From: Lichtheimia corymbifera B2541
Taxonomy: Eukaryota; Mucoromycota; Mucoromycetes; Mucorales; Lichtheimiaceae
Length of the DNA: 64,000 nucleotides
Assembly: GCA_000697475.1 (NCBI GenBank)
Contig: JNEU01000448.1
Coordinates: forward strand, 16,821-80,820
Direction: 5' to 3'
Part shown: one piece after another, positions 46,524 to 57,529 of the stretch
Numbering within the stretch: position 1 is the stretch's first letter
Layout of the letters: each line of letters starts with the position of its first letter
Notes under the pieces: model-generated
Seen by the model: only the letters and a program-made list of their open reading frames with translations
Told to the model about the DNA's origin: nothing
Database searches by the model: none
Position numbers and translations under genes: made by a program

Positions 46524-48413
46524 TTAGGCGTCTATGAGTTTATAACGCTGTACGAGCTCCCGAAGTTTTGTGGGAATGTCGTCGGTGCTCTCCCGACAAG
46601 CAACCATGATTTGCATGATTTCACTCGGTGGAATAAGGTATTCTGGAATTTCTCGCTCCAGGTCAGGGTATACATCATCCAAACTGCTATTTCGATCACA
46701 ATCCTGGTGGACAATCCCATACATGCGCCTGATCTGATAGTGTGTACTGTAACTAAGATCCAGATGAATATCCATTCGCCCTATATACATGTAAAATCAA
46801 AATGAGTTGCTGTTGTGTGCCAACGCTTTATGCTGTACATACCTGGACGAATCACCGCTGGATCAAGTACTTCAGGATAATTGGTGGTCATGATGAAAAT
46901 GATACCTTCCTCAAGGACATGGCCGTCAAGGATCGATAAAAAGGTGCTCAAATTAAAGCGAGGATTACGATCCATGGATGTATCACTGACTTGCGCTGAC
47001 GCTTTTCTTCGATGCAATACCTATCATCGAATGCATTATTAAGATGTTGAATCATGGAGACTATAATAGCTTACATCGGTCATGGTATCGACATCCTCAA
47101 ACACGATGATGGAATTTGGAGGAACAGTAGCAAATGCTTGGAATAACTCAGAGTCAGAATCCACGTATCCCAGATTCATGAAATACAGGTCTCGATTCAA
47201 AGCAGACCTATATTATATATGTGCTCTTTTGTGAGAGACATATCATCAACATGTTGAAAGGATGTTGGATGCTTACGCCATTGCAAACACAAGGCTCGTT
47301 TTTCCTGTGCCAGGTCGCCCATGAAATAGATAACCACGAGTATAAGGTGCTCCAATACGCTTGTAAAAGTCCTTGTTACGTACAAAGGTGTCGAGATCTT
47401 TCTTAAGAATGACTTCACTTTCTGAACGTAAGGCAACGGTGCGTAAGCCATTTTGCATTGCGTGTAAAGGACAAATGCGTATCCATTTCCCAGAGGCTGA
47501 ATAGTTGTATCGTGACCGACGCTCTTGGCTCCGTTTGGCTTCTTCAGTATATGTGATATAATCATGTGCGATACGTTCAAGGAAAGTTGATAATACAGAT
47601 ATGGTGGCACCTTGTTCACGACAACCTTTCATAGAAATTTGGATTGGACTTGGCTGAGAAGGGGATGATGAGGATGATGCTGCTGCCGAGGAAGAAGACT
47701 TGCTGTCAGTGATGTTTGGAGGCGAACGACGTTGTTCTTGGAACATGATTTGAAAAGTGCATTCTCCATGTTGAATTGTACAAGCTACATATGCAAAGTA
47801 AAAAGTTTAATATCTTCATGTTATTGAATCGAGTAGTGTAGCCGAATACATACCTTGCCCCGGGTGTGGGATCATGTCAAATTTTGGCGGCTCCGTGGGT
47901 GCATGATCAAGTTCAAAGTTTGGTTTCAGCGTATATGAACCCGTTGCTTTGGATTGGATACCTTGGGAGACGAGACGCGAAAGTGCTTGATGATAAACAT
48001 TGGACGCTAATTACAGAAAAAGGTTTAGCAGAGATTATTATGCAACTGCTGATAAGCAACTTACTAATATGGTAGTCATCTTGGGCTACCGCAGGCTCAA
48101 CGACGATAGTCAAATAGCCTTGATTCGCCAGCTCCATATCTCTTTTGTGCTTCAAGCGGGTCAATATTGTAGTGAGAAGAAGTAGGGTCAACTTGGCAAC
48201 AGTAAGGATTAGTGTAACACTTGCTGTAATGACAAATGTATCAACAGCATAGATGCCTGTCTTTGGCACGTGTTGCTCGATTCTAGTTGGCAGGAACGCA
48301 TACAGAACGGTTTCGAGCTGTGAAAAGGAAAATGTGCGTATAATGGGGGCAAGTGCGTCAGACCATACGTCATCCCTATTGTGATGAGAAATTGGCCCAA
48401 GGTCGAATGGCAT
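46524..48413 (-). CDS. BCS1-like AAA ATPase
   Basis: Membrane-anchored AAA protein of the Bcs1 family, whose best-known member inserts the Rieske protein into complex III. ATG 48411-48413 gives MPFDLGPISHHNRDDVWSDA; a hydrophobic span (ITASVTLILTVAKLTLLLLT) lies near residues 60-80. A Bcs1-N type domain follows (GSYTLKPNFELDHAPTEPPK), with a long Ser-rich insertion (SSSSAAASSSSSPSQPSP). The AAA domain has WIRICPLHAMQNGLRTVALR, Walker A GRPGTGKTS, FATVPPNSIIVFEDVD (Walker B), RFNLSTFLSILDG, TTNYPEVLDPAVIRPGR and a C-terminal IPEYLIPPSEIMQIM. The N-terminal part is longer and less like a mitochondrial Bcs1, so this may be one of the expanded fungal BCS1-like paralogues. Convergent with GGA (209 bp). 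Confidence 0.88.
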
Positions 48414-48803
48414 AGGTATAGGCTAGTTGCTTGTATCTGCCAACCGAAAGAAGAAAAGGGGGAGGAAAAAACCTATGTTCACGTATTGCTTTGCACCTGA
48501 CGATATAAATCTCCGGCCCGAGACGGCCAATAAGGTAGAATATCGGGGTTTCCCAATCGCTTTGGCTGATAATTAACATGCAACACAGAATAGATGTTAA
48601 ATGAATACATCATAGAGTTGATAGAGATTGGTATACAATTTATTAATGTGAGTTATGCGGATTGGATGGGTAGGTGAGTTGGGTGGGAGTGGGAAGAGGA
48701 AGAACGTTGGTGGGATGTAAAGCAATGTGGGCACGTGATGAGTTGGCTGTAATCTACGCTTTGCTTTCCCGCTCTTGCTGCACTGTGCGTTTCGTTGTTG
48801 GAC

Positions 48804-51800
48804 ATGCCTACTAGTACAGCCGCCATTAGCACCGCCAGCACGAACACTACTACTACACAAAGCAATGTCTTGTCAACATTTCCAATTGCGGGTCCTCTCT
48901 TATCACAAAAGCCTGTGGTGCTATGGTTCCACGATCCCGGCACTTACTCGAATCAAGACGCTGTCGTGAATCCCGATCAGTTTCCCAACTTTCGCGACGG
49001 ACAACTACTACGCATTCACTTTCTTCAACAAACACAGCAACAACAGGCACAACAGCAATCGACTTCACAAAACAAGTCTTCAGTATCGCAAAAACAGCAG
49101 GCTGGTGGTGGAGGAGCAAGTTCACAGCAACAACAGCAGCAGTCGCCACAACGTCCTCCTATTATCGTGAAAGCAGGATTGGCAGACCGTGAAGCATTAA
49201 CTCGACAGCAGCATTTACAGGTTGGTTCAAGCTTGTTTTTATATTGAGTTTGGGTAATAATAACATGATATGTAATGTTAGATATCCATCTCTCGAGATA
49301 TTGCCGATCGATTCAATCTACGGTCTCGTTTGGAAGTTTATTTGGAGTTGGTAAGATATGCCTTTGACGTACGTGTAAAACATCTATTAACCTCACAATT
49401 CATTAGATTGATCCTTCAGCGGCAGCATTGGATCATGTGGAATTATCTTTCAAGGAACAATATCTGGGTCGTAGTGACATGTGGCGTCTACAACAGCATC
49501 TTCGAGGGACATGTGTTTATGCAGAAAAGAAGATCGTTTATGCAGGTGTCATTAAAGCAACCATTCGGCGCCAATTCTCTAATGATGTGGAGGTAAATCT
49601 ATATATACACAATCCAACATATCACATATAAAAATGCTAACTTGACAACTTAGATGATGTCTGGATATATTGATGAGAACACCAGGATGATCTTTCGATC
49701 AAGCTCAGCAAAATACTTTGTCTTTATCCAAATGTCACGTGAAATGTGGGAGTTCGATGAAGATGGAGAGCTCTACTATGAAAAGGTGGTCTATCATTTC
49801 CTACCGGAACTCTTTCAAAAATGGAAGGAAGAAGGAACCAACCACGTCGTCTCGTTTGTCCTGTTTACAAGAGTCTTTTATGATGACCCGCCTGTGGATG
49901 ATGCGTTGGTCATTAAAACTGAGGATGGAAGATATTACAAGGATTTCTACAAGGTGGTGGCAGATTGGGAAACAGTGGATGATTGGATGGCTATCATCGG
50001 CCCACTCAAGGATGAGCAGCTCAAGTTTCAGCAAAGTGTATTGATGCGTCATGGCGAGAAAAAGGGTGATCAAGAGTCAAAGGCATCACTAAGTGGGCGA
50101 ATTTCGATAGCCTATGAAGGCAACGTGTTAGAAGCTGTCAACTTGGCATTGAATCCCTTTGACAACCATTATGTGGATCGTGATTTGATGCGTACTGGCT
50201 TGTCTGTCATACTCGTTACTCCAGGCCCAGGCAAATTTGAAGCCAGTAAAAAGTTACTTCGATTGACCAATGAACGAATGACCGATAATGGTATCGCCAT
50301 GGATCTTGTGTGTTTGTCGCCGCTACCATTGCACGTGACTCCGTTATTCGTGTACAAATCATCACCACCGCCCAACGAGATCTTGCAAGAACAGCTACAT
50401 CTTTCTGCCACACAACAACGATACAAGGGAGGAACAGGGGGATCACCAGAAACGAAGACATTGATGATGAGCAAACACAAAACGTGGGATCCAATGTATG
50501 AGGACGACGCACTGCCAAACACCTACACGTACTATTCTGTGCCACACTGGATCGACTGCAGTTTCTATTCTCAAGGCAACTTTTTACAAAAGCGAGACAA
50601 GTTTCGTACACGATGCAAAATGTACGAGTTGCAAATGATGGGCATTATGGAGCACGATCTTGCTGGTATTTCGATTCCATACTTGAGCCAACAACAAGAA
50701 GGATCATCATCATCATCGTCGTCTCGTCTACGTACACAACGCAGCAGTAGCAGTCTCAATGACAAGTTGAGCAAATCGATTGATTCAACAACTGGCAACA
50801 GCGAAGCATATCTTTCCAGATCAGCCAATTTTGCATCTATGCGACAACATCATTCCTTGTTACAGCAGCAGCAACAACAACAACTACAACAGCAGCAGCA
50901 ACAGCAACAGGGAGCTGAAAGCAACAAATTGGCGGCCGCGGATTATGCAAGATATGACTCGGCTGTATTTAAAGATTCACCTGAACCAAGATTTGGTCGA
51001 CGGATACCAGCTTCTTCCACGCCAACACAAAAGCTTATGACACCAACTAAACAAAAGAACTCGTTTGAAAGCCCTGATCGTGGTCAAGATACTGAAAACT
51101 GGCTGATGAAGAATAATACTGGGTTAAAGTCCAATATGGTAAAGTAGACTTGGTCATGTATTACATCCCTATCTAATTCGTTCTCATCACTAGACTTGGC
51201 ATCATGGAGATCAGCGTCGGATGATGTCGATATTATCACAATCACAACAAGCCGGCAGCAAGATTACATTTGACAACAATATCCGCAAAGATGATCACCC
51301 AATGCGAGCCAGTGATATCTTCAAAGGAACTTCACCTGGACGTAATACAACTGAAGATGGTGCTACTACGACACGAGTACGAACACCAAGACGTGGCACT
51401 CTCAACAGCGGCAATATTGGATTGGCTGTAGATTCACCCAGTAGCAGTAATATGGCAGTGGATGATGAGGATTTGATGCTAGTGAGTTCGAGCACGGTGG
51501 ATCCAGTACCCATCAAAGGCGGTTTGGGTGGCAGCGGTATTGGCAATGGTGGTAGAGGTGTCGCTGGTGTTGCAACTGCAGCAGGTGGTGGTGGAGGAGA
51601 TGCACGCAAGTCCAACAATCCATCACCACGACAAGTTGGCAGTGTTCCTTCAGTACACAAGCATTCGGGTAACAGCGATGCAGCTCTAAGGACAAGCTTT
51701 GGTGGACAATACAGAACATCGTCATCGCCTTTGCATAGTAGCGCTATTACTGGAAGGAACAATGCGCTGAGAAATGTCATGATCAATCCATGCAATCCAT

Positions 51801-54800
51801 CCGATTATACAATGTTATTTACGAGTCATTTGCGACGATGGCTGCATGCTTTACCACGTGTCGACCAATACGATGGACCTCGTGTGCATTGGAGATCACT
51901 CACGTGCCCAGCTTGTCTTCCTTTAACCACTGACTACTTCCCATCCAATGAGGAGCTCAAAAAGGATTATCGTCATTACATGTATACTGTCTCCGCAAGT
52001 GAAGACGTTAACCTGTATCAAGCCGGTGATCGATCCATTTCTGAACATAAGCGCACAGCCAACCTGCTACAAGAAATGATTAGTCAGCGTCTTGCGCAAG
52101 GTTTTCAAATTATTGTTGATGTCACAGGAAGCAGCCACAACCATCATCATCATTATCATCATCAGCAACAACAACAACATCATGTCAATCATTTCAAATC
52201 AATTACAGCATCAGCAGGTGCTACGACGAATGCATATGATGGAGTCGGTGGTCATACTGGAACAACTAAGGATGTCAACAATACACTGTTCACAAGCAGT
52301 ACAAGTGGGCCATTACCAAGCAGTGGTATAGCAGCTACTACGAATACGGTTGTAGGAGGAGGTGGACTTGCTGCACCACCTGCAGCTGTAGCAGCAGCTA
52401 CATCCGGCAGTGGTAGTGGTAGTGGTGTCCCGGGTGGTGGTGGAACAACAACAACGAGTACGACAACGATTGCTATGAGCAAAACCATCGCACGAAGTGA
52501 TGCTGAGGAGGATACAGCCAAATGGAAGCACATGGTGTGGTGGCTATCTATGGGATATCAAGTTCATCAGCTGACATTTGATTCATCGTGTCAAAACGTG
52601 GAGGTGCGTCGTTATGTGCGTCAAATCACATTTGATACCAAAAAGACCGGATACAAGTGTGCTATATGGCCAAAGAATTTATCCACCTATCGACCCAAGA
52701 GTGTATCATTCAGCTACCCGAGTTTATTATATGCATGGAATTACCTTGATCATCTTGTTGCTGGTTATCAGGACGAACTTACCGACAACTTGCGTTTCTG
52801 GAGAGCACGCTTCATTGTCATTCCTCGCGAGACTTTACCTGCCAACACACCTTTATCAACCCACATAGGCGCATCTTCGCTTAATACGCTTGATGATGAG
52901 GAGAAACGTCTTGCACTCTTTGACATTTGGTTACAAAATTTACGCAAAGCCAAGTCATTGTCTCCGCAGGAACGTGAGGAAATGCACAAGAATCGCCGTC
53001 GAAAGGAGTTAGCCGTATCCGACTTTGGTTTACGTATCACCACAATGGATCCTTCAGCCTATGTCACCAATGAGGCCATCAAACCTGTTCAGCAACAACA
53101 ACCAGCAGGTACTAGCAGTAATGGTGATTCACCGCTTTTCAGTCATCCAAGCACAAGCAGTTTACTGTCATCCATTGGTGGCACGCTCAGCCAACAACTT
53201 GGTTTATCACGTGATAGCAAATCAAAGGATATTGCTCAGGCCATGCGGGACCCAAAGGCAGGCTTACGTATGGCTGATAGGCGATGGCATTTCAAAGTTT
53301 ACACCTATTCATTTATTGGAAGCGAGTTTGTCGATTGGATTATTGGTCAATTTGACGATATCAACACACGCGAAGATGCTGTCGCTTTTGGCAATACATT
53401 GATGCAGCGTAAGCCACCTTTGTTTGTGTCATCCACCAGTCGTCATAGCTTTTTGGATGGGCATTACTTTTATCGACTCCACAATGAATACCTACCCAAG
53501 CAGCAGCAACAGCAGCAAACTCAACGCACGTGGTTCACTATGAAGAGCAAGACATCGTCACCTGTAACAACAGCAAATACTTCAAGCGGAGCTGGTTCTT
53601 CAGGTTCAACACCTTCGTTGACTGGTAGCGATAGCAAAGACAAAGAAGTTAACTCAGGAACGGGATCACCTTCACCCAATACAACAAGCAACCAATCCCA
53701 ACAACAGCAACAACAAGGCTCATCTTCCACAACACAACAAGCATCATCATCAGGATATACGCCGCCAAGACGTCGACGTCGATCCGTGGATTTTGAAATG
53801 ACACGTGAAATGATTATTGATGTGGATCCATACAAAAAGAGCGACCGACGAGAAACAGCTATTCTTCACTATGATACTATCCATAATGCCAATAACTGCT
53901 ACCATTTTCAAATCAATTGGCTTGGATGCATGGCACAGCTCGTACAGGAATTGGTGCAAAATTGGAGTCGTCAAGCTGAGCGTTGTGGATTACTTGTGGT
54001 TGAAGGCTCTGTGGATCAGGCTTATGATGATTCGGAAAACAACAATCCATTCCAATGTCCAGTGCCCATTGATTTAGCAGTGAAACCTCCTTCGGTTGCT
54101 GAACTTAATGCTGCTGCTGCTGCAAGTGGCGGTAACAATGGAGGATACGGGATTCCTGACAACATTTATGAAGCAGCACTTGTACGACATATGGGCTTTG
54201 TGCTTGATGTGGAGGCAGATTCCAAGTTTGATCGTGCTCTTGCCGAGGGAGTACATGCAAAGTACACTTATCACAAGGAACCCTACAAATACGATCAGTA
54301 TATTCATCGTTCAGGCGTGGCATTTGTTCAAATTCGACATGATAACAAGGGCTTTTATTGGGTTAACAACCGCTTGTACACCAACCATACACCATCACTT
54401 GTGATGATGGGTCGTAGGCGTGCAGCTGCAGCTGCTTCATCAACCGAGGGGAGCAATGGATCGACCAACATGTCAAATATGCATCAGCAACAGCACCCAG
54501 AGTTGTTAAGACAACAGTTTCAAGACTTTTGTTCGGATGCTACGCGACTTGCTGAATTTTGGGAAACGACACGGCACAACTTGTTAGCAGAGCACCACAC
54601 TGGCACTGAAGCTTGGGTATTTGAGAATGCTCAAGTTGTTCTTTCTGGTGATGCTGATCAACAGCAGCAACAACCATCCTTACAAACACCGACAATGCCT
54701 TCATCCACTAACACTGTTATTCAAGAAGAAAGCAACGTGACACCATCAGAAACAACAACTGCTACTGCTAGCAGCACCACCACCACCACTACTACTACCA

Positions 54801-54949
54801 CCGCCACTGCTATTACAGAGGATCATGCGACATCCCAACCACCACAACAACCACAACCATCAGCTCCCACTCCTTCATCTGCAAAATCACCATCAGTCAT
54901 ATCCGATACGGATTCCTCTAATAGTAATAACAACCCAAAACCAGCATAA
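48804..54949 (+). CDS. IML1: Iml1/DEPDC5, GATOR1 (SEACIT) subunit
   Basis: Scaffold subunit of the complex that restrains TORC1 at the vacuole under amino-acid shortage, with Npr2 and Npr3. ATG 48804 (an upstream in-frame TTG is ignored). Exons end near 49219, 49351, 49592 and 51138, and the last exon is very large (51195-54949); the join 51138/51195 is in phase. Conserved blocks: ISISRDIADRFNLRSRLEVY, EQYLGRSDMWRLQQHLRGTC, SAKYFVFIQMSREMWEFDED and VIVTPGPGKFEASKKLLRLT-like VILVTPGPGKFEASKKLLRL, then the DEP domain RRWHFKVYTYSFIGSEFVDW, FGNTLMQRKPPLFVSS and HYFYRLHNEYL, and NCYHFQINWLGCMAQLVQEL near the end. About 1,900 residues, with long insertions of Gln, His, Gly, Ser and Thr tracts between domains. 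Divergent from the BCS1-like gene (390 bp). Confidence 0.94.
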
Positions 54950-55283
54950 GATACCCTTCCTTAATAAATATTCGACCCATCCAGTTTTATGATACAAAGC
55001 CTGTAACCAGCAAATATAAAATTGCACACTCTGAAACTGATAGAATACACCAAGCAATGTTTTGAAGTAATGAAGCGTGTCATGGTAGTAGTAATATGGA
55101 AAATGGGACATCATTGAGAGTCAGGGTCAGCCGGAGTGCCTTGGGAATTTGAATGACTGAAACATTGATACGGCGAATCCTGCAGAAACATCTTTGAGAG
55201 CCAGATTTAGTTTGGAAGTCATCAAATCGGGAATAAATAAATTGCGCGTTTACGAAAAATATGTTGAAGCTGCTCTTTTCAGC

Positions 55284-55804
55284 ATGTCTTTTGGTTTTGG
55301 TGGGAATGGTAAGTCTACTTGTCAATGTTGAGTGTAAAGCTATGTGGTACTGAAACGCTGACTTGTAGGTTTGAATCACGCGGTTAAGAGACGTTTGGAA
55401 GACGAAGACGACGATCCATGCACCGTCAAGGTGAGCCCAACAACACATTGCTTTCCACTGCGATCGCAGCTTCTTACCATACATACCTTTAGCAACAACA
55501 ATTAAAACCACCTACTAACACGGGACACTTACAACAACAACAACAACAACAACAACCATTACCATCCATCACCTATGCATCGCCTGATTATCGACCCGCT
55601 GTACAACCAAACGCTCTATGGCTACAACCTCCACCACCAACTATGACCATGGATGAGAATATGACAGACGAGGACGATAATACGACTGTACCAACACCAT
55701 CTTCATCATCTTCATCTCAACAACAATTCAATAACAAACCCGTCTCTTCCATGTTTACAGCGACAGCAGGCTCGTCGCTTGAACACCAACCCTCGCATGC
55801 TTAG
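55284..55804 (+). CDS. Small Q-rich nuclear-type protein, three exons
   Basis: Deduced from splice phase; no single open frame reveals it. Exon 1 (55284-55308) encodes MSFGFGGN and splices at GTAAGT to exon 2 (from 55369), LNHAVKRRLEDEDDDPCTVK. A second intron (GTGAGC to CTTTAG, about 55431-55492) leads to exon 3, QQQLKPPTNTGHL, a run of eight glutamines, PLPSITYASPDYRPAVQPNA and an acidic Met/Asp-rich stretch (MTMDENMTDEDDN), ending at TAG 55802-55804. Both joins are in phase and exon 3 stays open for 312 nt. The basic KRRLEDEDDD near the start could act as a nuclear localisation signal. About 132 residues; family unknown. Its 3' end abuts the decayed cyclin fragment. Confidence 0.62.
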
Positions 55805-55809
55805 AATTT

Positions 55810-56060
55810 TCATCCTGTATATAATTGCCGTGCAGAGCTGGCAAAAAGTCATCATTAAACGTCAATGCTACTTTGGAAAAATATAACCTATTTATCACTA
55901 TGCTAAGAGAAGGATGAGAAAGATGAATGAGGCGGGGGACATCTTCATGTGCTAAACGAACTACCGACGTTGGATCGGCACATACCAAGCCGTATTGGAG
56001 AAAGTGTAGAAATTCTTAATGCACGTAACGCCTGCTGACTGGATGGCGATGATGGTGGAT
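55810..56060 (-). pseudogene. Decayed partial copy of the adjacent PHO80-like cyclin 3' end
   Basis: On the minus strand, 55925-56056 repeats the 3' coding end of the neighbouring cyclin (56265-56410). The match includes QQALRALR, SDPTS-like ADPTSVVR and AHED, and continues past the stop codon into downstream sequence (55820-55850 compared with 56180-56215). The copy carries an 11-nt deletion after the ALRALR block that shifts the frame, plus substitutions. It lies in tandem with the intact gene, so it probably arose by local duplication followed by decay. Lack of the 5' two thirds of the cyclin makes it non-functional as a cyclin. Confidence 0.75.
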
Positions 56061-56234
56061 TGTTGCTGCTACCCCAATCTGGCATTTCCATGAGCCTTTT
56101 GACGTGAGCAACGGATAATCATTGGATAGGAGTAGTTTTATTTACGTCGAAATATATGGATGTCATCCACAAAATAAATATGGCGTGCACAGCTAGCAAA
56201 AGTAGTAGGAATGCAGTATTTATTATATACTTTT

Positions 56235-57459
56235 TTACAAGGATGGACAAGGTGAAGGAGGTGTGGGATGGCATTCTTCATCTTCATGTGCCCAACGAAC
56301 GAGCGACGTTGGATCGGAACATGTCAAGTCGTATTGGAGAAAGTGTAAAAACTCAATTTCCATTCTCAATGCACGTAACGCCTGCTGGGTGACTGATTGA
56401 TTATTACTGGATGATGATGGTGGTGATAATAATGATGATGTTGGTGGTGGTGTTGTTGTATTGTTGCTGTTGTCAATACTACTACAGCTACCATTGGGTG
56501 ATGCCGGTGGTGTTGGTGGTGATGATGATGATGAATAACGGTGAGGTTGTTGTTCCTGTTTCAAAGTGGATCGCTCGGTAGAAAGGCGTGCATAATGCAT
56601 GTGTTGTTGTTCATCGACGAGTGTTGGTATGGGGATGACAAGCCGGAGATTGCGATGGATATATTTGGCAGCCATCATATAAGCAACCACCACGAGGCGA
56701 TAGCTACATCCGAATGCTCCACGAATGCGAGCATATCTCTGTAATACAAAGTCAGCCACCATAGTTAATATCATGGCAAGTGGTGTGTCTTTATGTGTGG
56801 TGTTACCTTCTTTAGTCGATCAATATATCGTATGGCTACCAAGAGCGTGAGATTTGGGCATGGTGTGGGCATGGAAGACTGCTGTTTGTGAGCATATTCC
56901 ATCAAAATTGTATCAATGTCGTCATTGCTGTCGTTCTTGGATGCGGTGGTAGATAATAAATGGTGCATCAATCCTGCAATTTCAGTGATGGATGCCTCTG
57001 AAGGATCCACTTCCCATGCTTGTACAACATAGCTTGCCAAACGTCCTTCATCAAAAATTTTGTCAGTCGATATAATTGTGACAACAACAAACAATCATGC
57101 TTACGGATGCAGTGTGGGGTGAGTTTTTCATCTGGGTGGGTATAATGGTACATATTAAGTGCCTGATACAATCCTTGAGCTTCCTTAAGGCATGGCTGAT
57201 ATGCACGTTGTGTGTTTTGATAGGCAGCATGGGTGAATGTTGAAGAAGCATCCTTGCCATGCATAGGTGGAAATCGTGGTTGGCTTTGTATGGGTGGCGG
57301 TAGTTGTATGAAAGGTATAGAAGTTGGTGACGGTTTGCTGCGACTCTTGGTGGTGGTGATGGTTGCAAAGTGGGCATCACCCATATCGTACACATCATAC
57401 ATGTGTCGACGTCGGGTATAGTTTAAGCGATGTGTGTGAAGATTGACTCTTGTTTTCAT
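56235..57459 (-). CDS. PHO80-like cyclin
   Basis: Cyclin of the Pho80/Pcl class, partners of the CDK Pho85. ATG 57457-57459 begins MKTRVNLHTHRLNYTRRRHM, 55 bp after a TATA box. The first 110 residues are basic and Pro/Ser-rich. Exon 2 starts near 57046 (CIRR join) and gives LASYVVQAWEVDPSEASITE, MLHHLLS-like LMHHLLSTTASKNDSND and PNLTLLVAIRYIDRLKK; exon 3 continues RYARIRGAFGCSYRLVVVAY MMAAKYIHRN, the core of the cyclin box. A long insertion of Ser, Pro and Thr with SSSSSPPTPPASPNG follows, then QALRALRMEIEFLHFLQYDL, the closing helix. The stop is at 56235. The low-complexity insertion inside the cyclin box is typical of fungal PHO80-like proteins. A decayed copy of the 3' part lies just downstream. 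Confidence 0.85.
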
Positions 57460-57513
57460 GAAAAAGAGAAGAACTAAGCGATAGGTGAGTGTGGCAGCTG
57501 ATAGGATACAGAG

Positions 57514-57523
57514 CTTATATAAG
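57514..57523 (-). promoter_or_regulatory. TATA box of the PHO80-like cyclin gene
   Basis: CTTATATAAG, palindromic, 55 bp upstream of the ATG on the minus strand. Assigned by sequence and distance. Confidence 0.6.
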
Positions 57524-57529
57524 AAACGA

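Noticed and set aside
51295..51795. 166-codon antisense frame within IML1
   Set aside because: It is the shadow of a Gly/Ser/Pro-rich coding tract on the plus strand, with no motif, promoter or splice extension of its own.
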